Positions 4,354-5,114 of a stretch of DNA of 5,114 bases are shown piece after piece. How positions within the stretch are numbered: position 1 is the stretch's first letter; every line of letters starts with the position of its first letter. The notes under the pieces are model-generated. The model saw only the letters and a list, made by a program, of their open reading frames with translations. It was not told the DNA's origin and ran no database searches. Position numbers and translations under genes: made by a program. This DNA comes from Phycisphaerales bacterium (GTDB lineage Bacteria > Planctomycetota > Phycisphaerae > Tepidisphaerales > Tepidisphaeraceae), in NCBI GenBank assembly GCA_028288905.1, contig JAQGHJ010000957.1, positions 1 to 5,114 of the forward strand. The letters are read 5' to 3'.

Positions 4354-5114
4354 TTACAGCTCCTTCACCCGCACGTTCCGGAACTCGACCTCGGCCCCGT
4401 GCCCGAGGAACCCGATGTGGCCCTTCTCGTTCTTCAGCCCCGGATGCTTCTTGAGGACGGCCGGGTCGACGACGGTCGACAGGTCGGCGTCCGTGATTAC
4501 CTGGCCGTTCACGGTCACGGTGACCTTCGTCCCCTGGACCCGGATCTCCTCGGTGTTCCACTCGCCGACGGGCTTTTGACTGCCGCGCTTGGCCGGAAAT
4601 ACGTCGTACACGCTGCCGTGGTACTGGGCCGGGCGGAGCTTGGTGTACATCGACCCGCTGTCGTCCAGAACCTGGATCTCCATGCCTTGGTACGCCGAGT
4701 CGCCGGTGAGCGGGGCGCGGATGCCGATGCCGTTGTTGGCGTTCTCGGTCAGCTTGAACTCGAACCGGAACACGAAGTCCTTGTACTCCTTCTCGGTGTA
4801 CAGGTTCCCGCCGTCGTCCTTCGTCGAGTACAGGATGCCGCCGGGCCGCACCTGGTACCCCTTGCCCGCCTTGTTCTCCGAGGCGGCCATCGCCGGCTTC
4901 GTCGCCGGAGTGCCGGCGGCGGCCGACGCCCCAGTCGGCGGCGTCGCCGCGACCTTGGCGGGCTTGGTGCCGTAGGTCCAGCCGGTCAGGTCCGTCCCGT
5001 TGAACAGCGGGGTGAACCCCTCCTCGGCCGTCGCCGGGGCAGCGGCGGCGGGCTTGGCCGCGTCGGCGGCGCGGGATGGGAGGACGGCCAACGCCGCGGC
5101 GGCGAGGCCGGCCG
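4354..5114 (-). CDS. Secreted DUF1080 / 3-keto-disaccharide hydrolase-type protein, 5' end cut by the window
   Basis: 252 residues are visible and the frame runs off the right edge, so the start codon is missing. The first visible residues ([18 protein letters not shown]) are the hydrophobic core and cleavage region of a signal peptide, with cleavage likely near SRA/ADA, so the protein is exported. An internal TTG at 5091 falls inside this signal peptide and should not be taken as the start. The domain is PF06439 (DUF1080), a concanavalin/LamG-like beta sandwich found in many planctomycete and Bacteroidetes proteins; some members cleave 3-keto-glycosides. Visible-residue landmarks are [13 protein letters not shown] (33-45), [18 protein letters not shown] (115-132), GMEIQVLDD (143-151), YHGSVYDV (164-171), GEWNTEEI (183-190), VTVTVNGQ (197-204) and the closing strand [11 protein letters not shown] (242-252). 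A Pro/Ala/Thr/Lys-rich stretch of about 40 residues (46-85) interrupts the usual link between the LTGW strand and the following strand. Family is near certain; substrate is unknown. Confidence 0.95.
   Translation of the reverse strand, partial: AGLAAAALAVLPSRAADAAKPAAAAPATAEEGFTPLFNGTDLTGWTYGTKPAKVAATPPTGASAAAGTPATKPAMAASENKAGKGYQVRPGGILYSTKDDGGNLYTEKEYKDFVFRFEFKLTENANNGIGIRAPLTGDSAYQGMEIQVLDDSGSMYTKLRPAQYHGSVYDVFPAKRGSQKPVGEWNTEEIRVQGTKVTVTVNGQVITDADLSTVVDPAVLKKHPGLKNEKGHIGFLGHGAEVEFRNVRVKEL

Noticed and set aside
1..5114. Search for tRNA, rRNA, CRISPR array, insertion sequence, toxin-antitoxin or defence island.
   Set aside because: No cloverleaf-like segments, regularly spaced repeats, transposase motifs or known defence domains were found. 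Endonuclease V is a housekeeping repair enzyme and its neighbours do not make a defence system.

Overview
The window is very GC-rich and gene-dense. It carries six protein-coding genes: five on the minus strand and one (endonuclease V) on the plus strand. A secreted DUF1080 (PF06439) protein, high GC, Shine-Dalgarno signals that are clear for only some genes, and Pro/Ala-rich extensions together suggest a planctomycete, probably of the Gemmata group. This assignment is inference; there is no rRNA or other phylogenetic marker here.

Layout from left to right. At 16-67 there is a long, nearly perfect nested hairpin just beyond the stop of a ten-helix EamA/DMT-family transporter (87-1109, minus). 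Upstream of the transporter is a 117-residue protein I do not recognise (1167-1520, minus), then a 209-base gap with a two-part hairpin directly after accD. accD (1730-2635, minus) encodes the zinc-ribbon carboxyltransferase beta subunit of acetyl-CoA carboxylase and has all expected motifs. The 333-base gap at 2636-2968 separates accD from the divergent endonuclease V gene nfi (2969-3691, plus). It holds a good sigma70-type promoter for accD (TTGAAA, 17 bases, TCTAAT), a GC-rich structured leader, and a composite inverted repeat at 2808-2876 that looks like a dispersed repeat. nfi converges on a small unrecognised gene for a two-helix membrane protein (3843-4280, minus, strong Shine-Dalgarno). 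That gene follows, 73 bases downstream, a secreted DUF1080 / 3-keto-disaccharide hydrolase-type protein (4354-5114, minus) whose 5' end lies outside the window.

How the genes relate. accD is housekeeping fatty-acid synthesis. The unknown 117-residue gene and the transporter lie downstream on the same strand and could be read through from accD, but no shared function is evident. nfi is a stand-alone DNA repair gene. The DUF1080 gene and the small membrane-protein gene probably share a transcript. I see no mobile element, CRISPR array, tRNA, rRNA or recognisable defence system. The most interesting signals are the two structured inverted repeats, the structured accD leader, the low-complexity insert in the DUF1080 protein, and the two unrecognised proteins.
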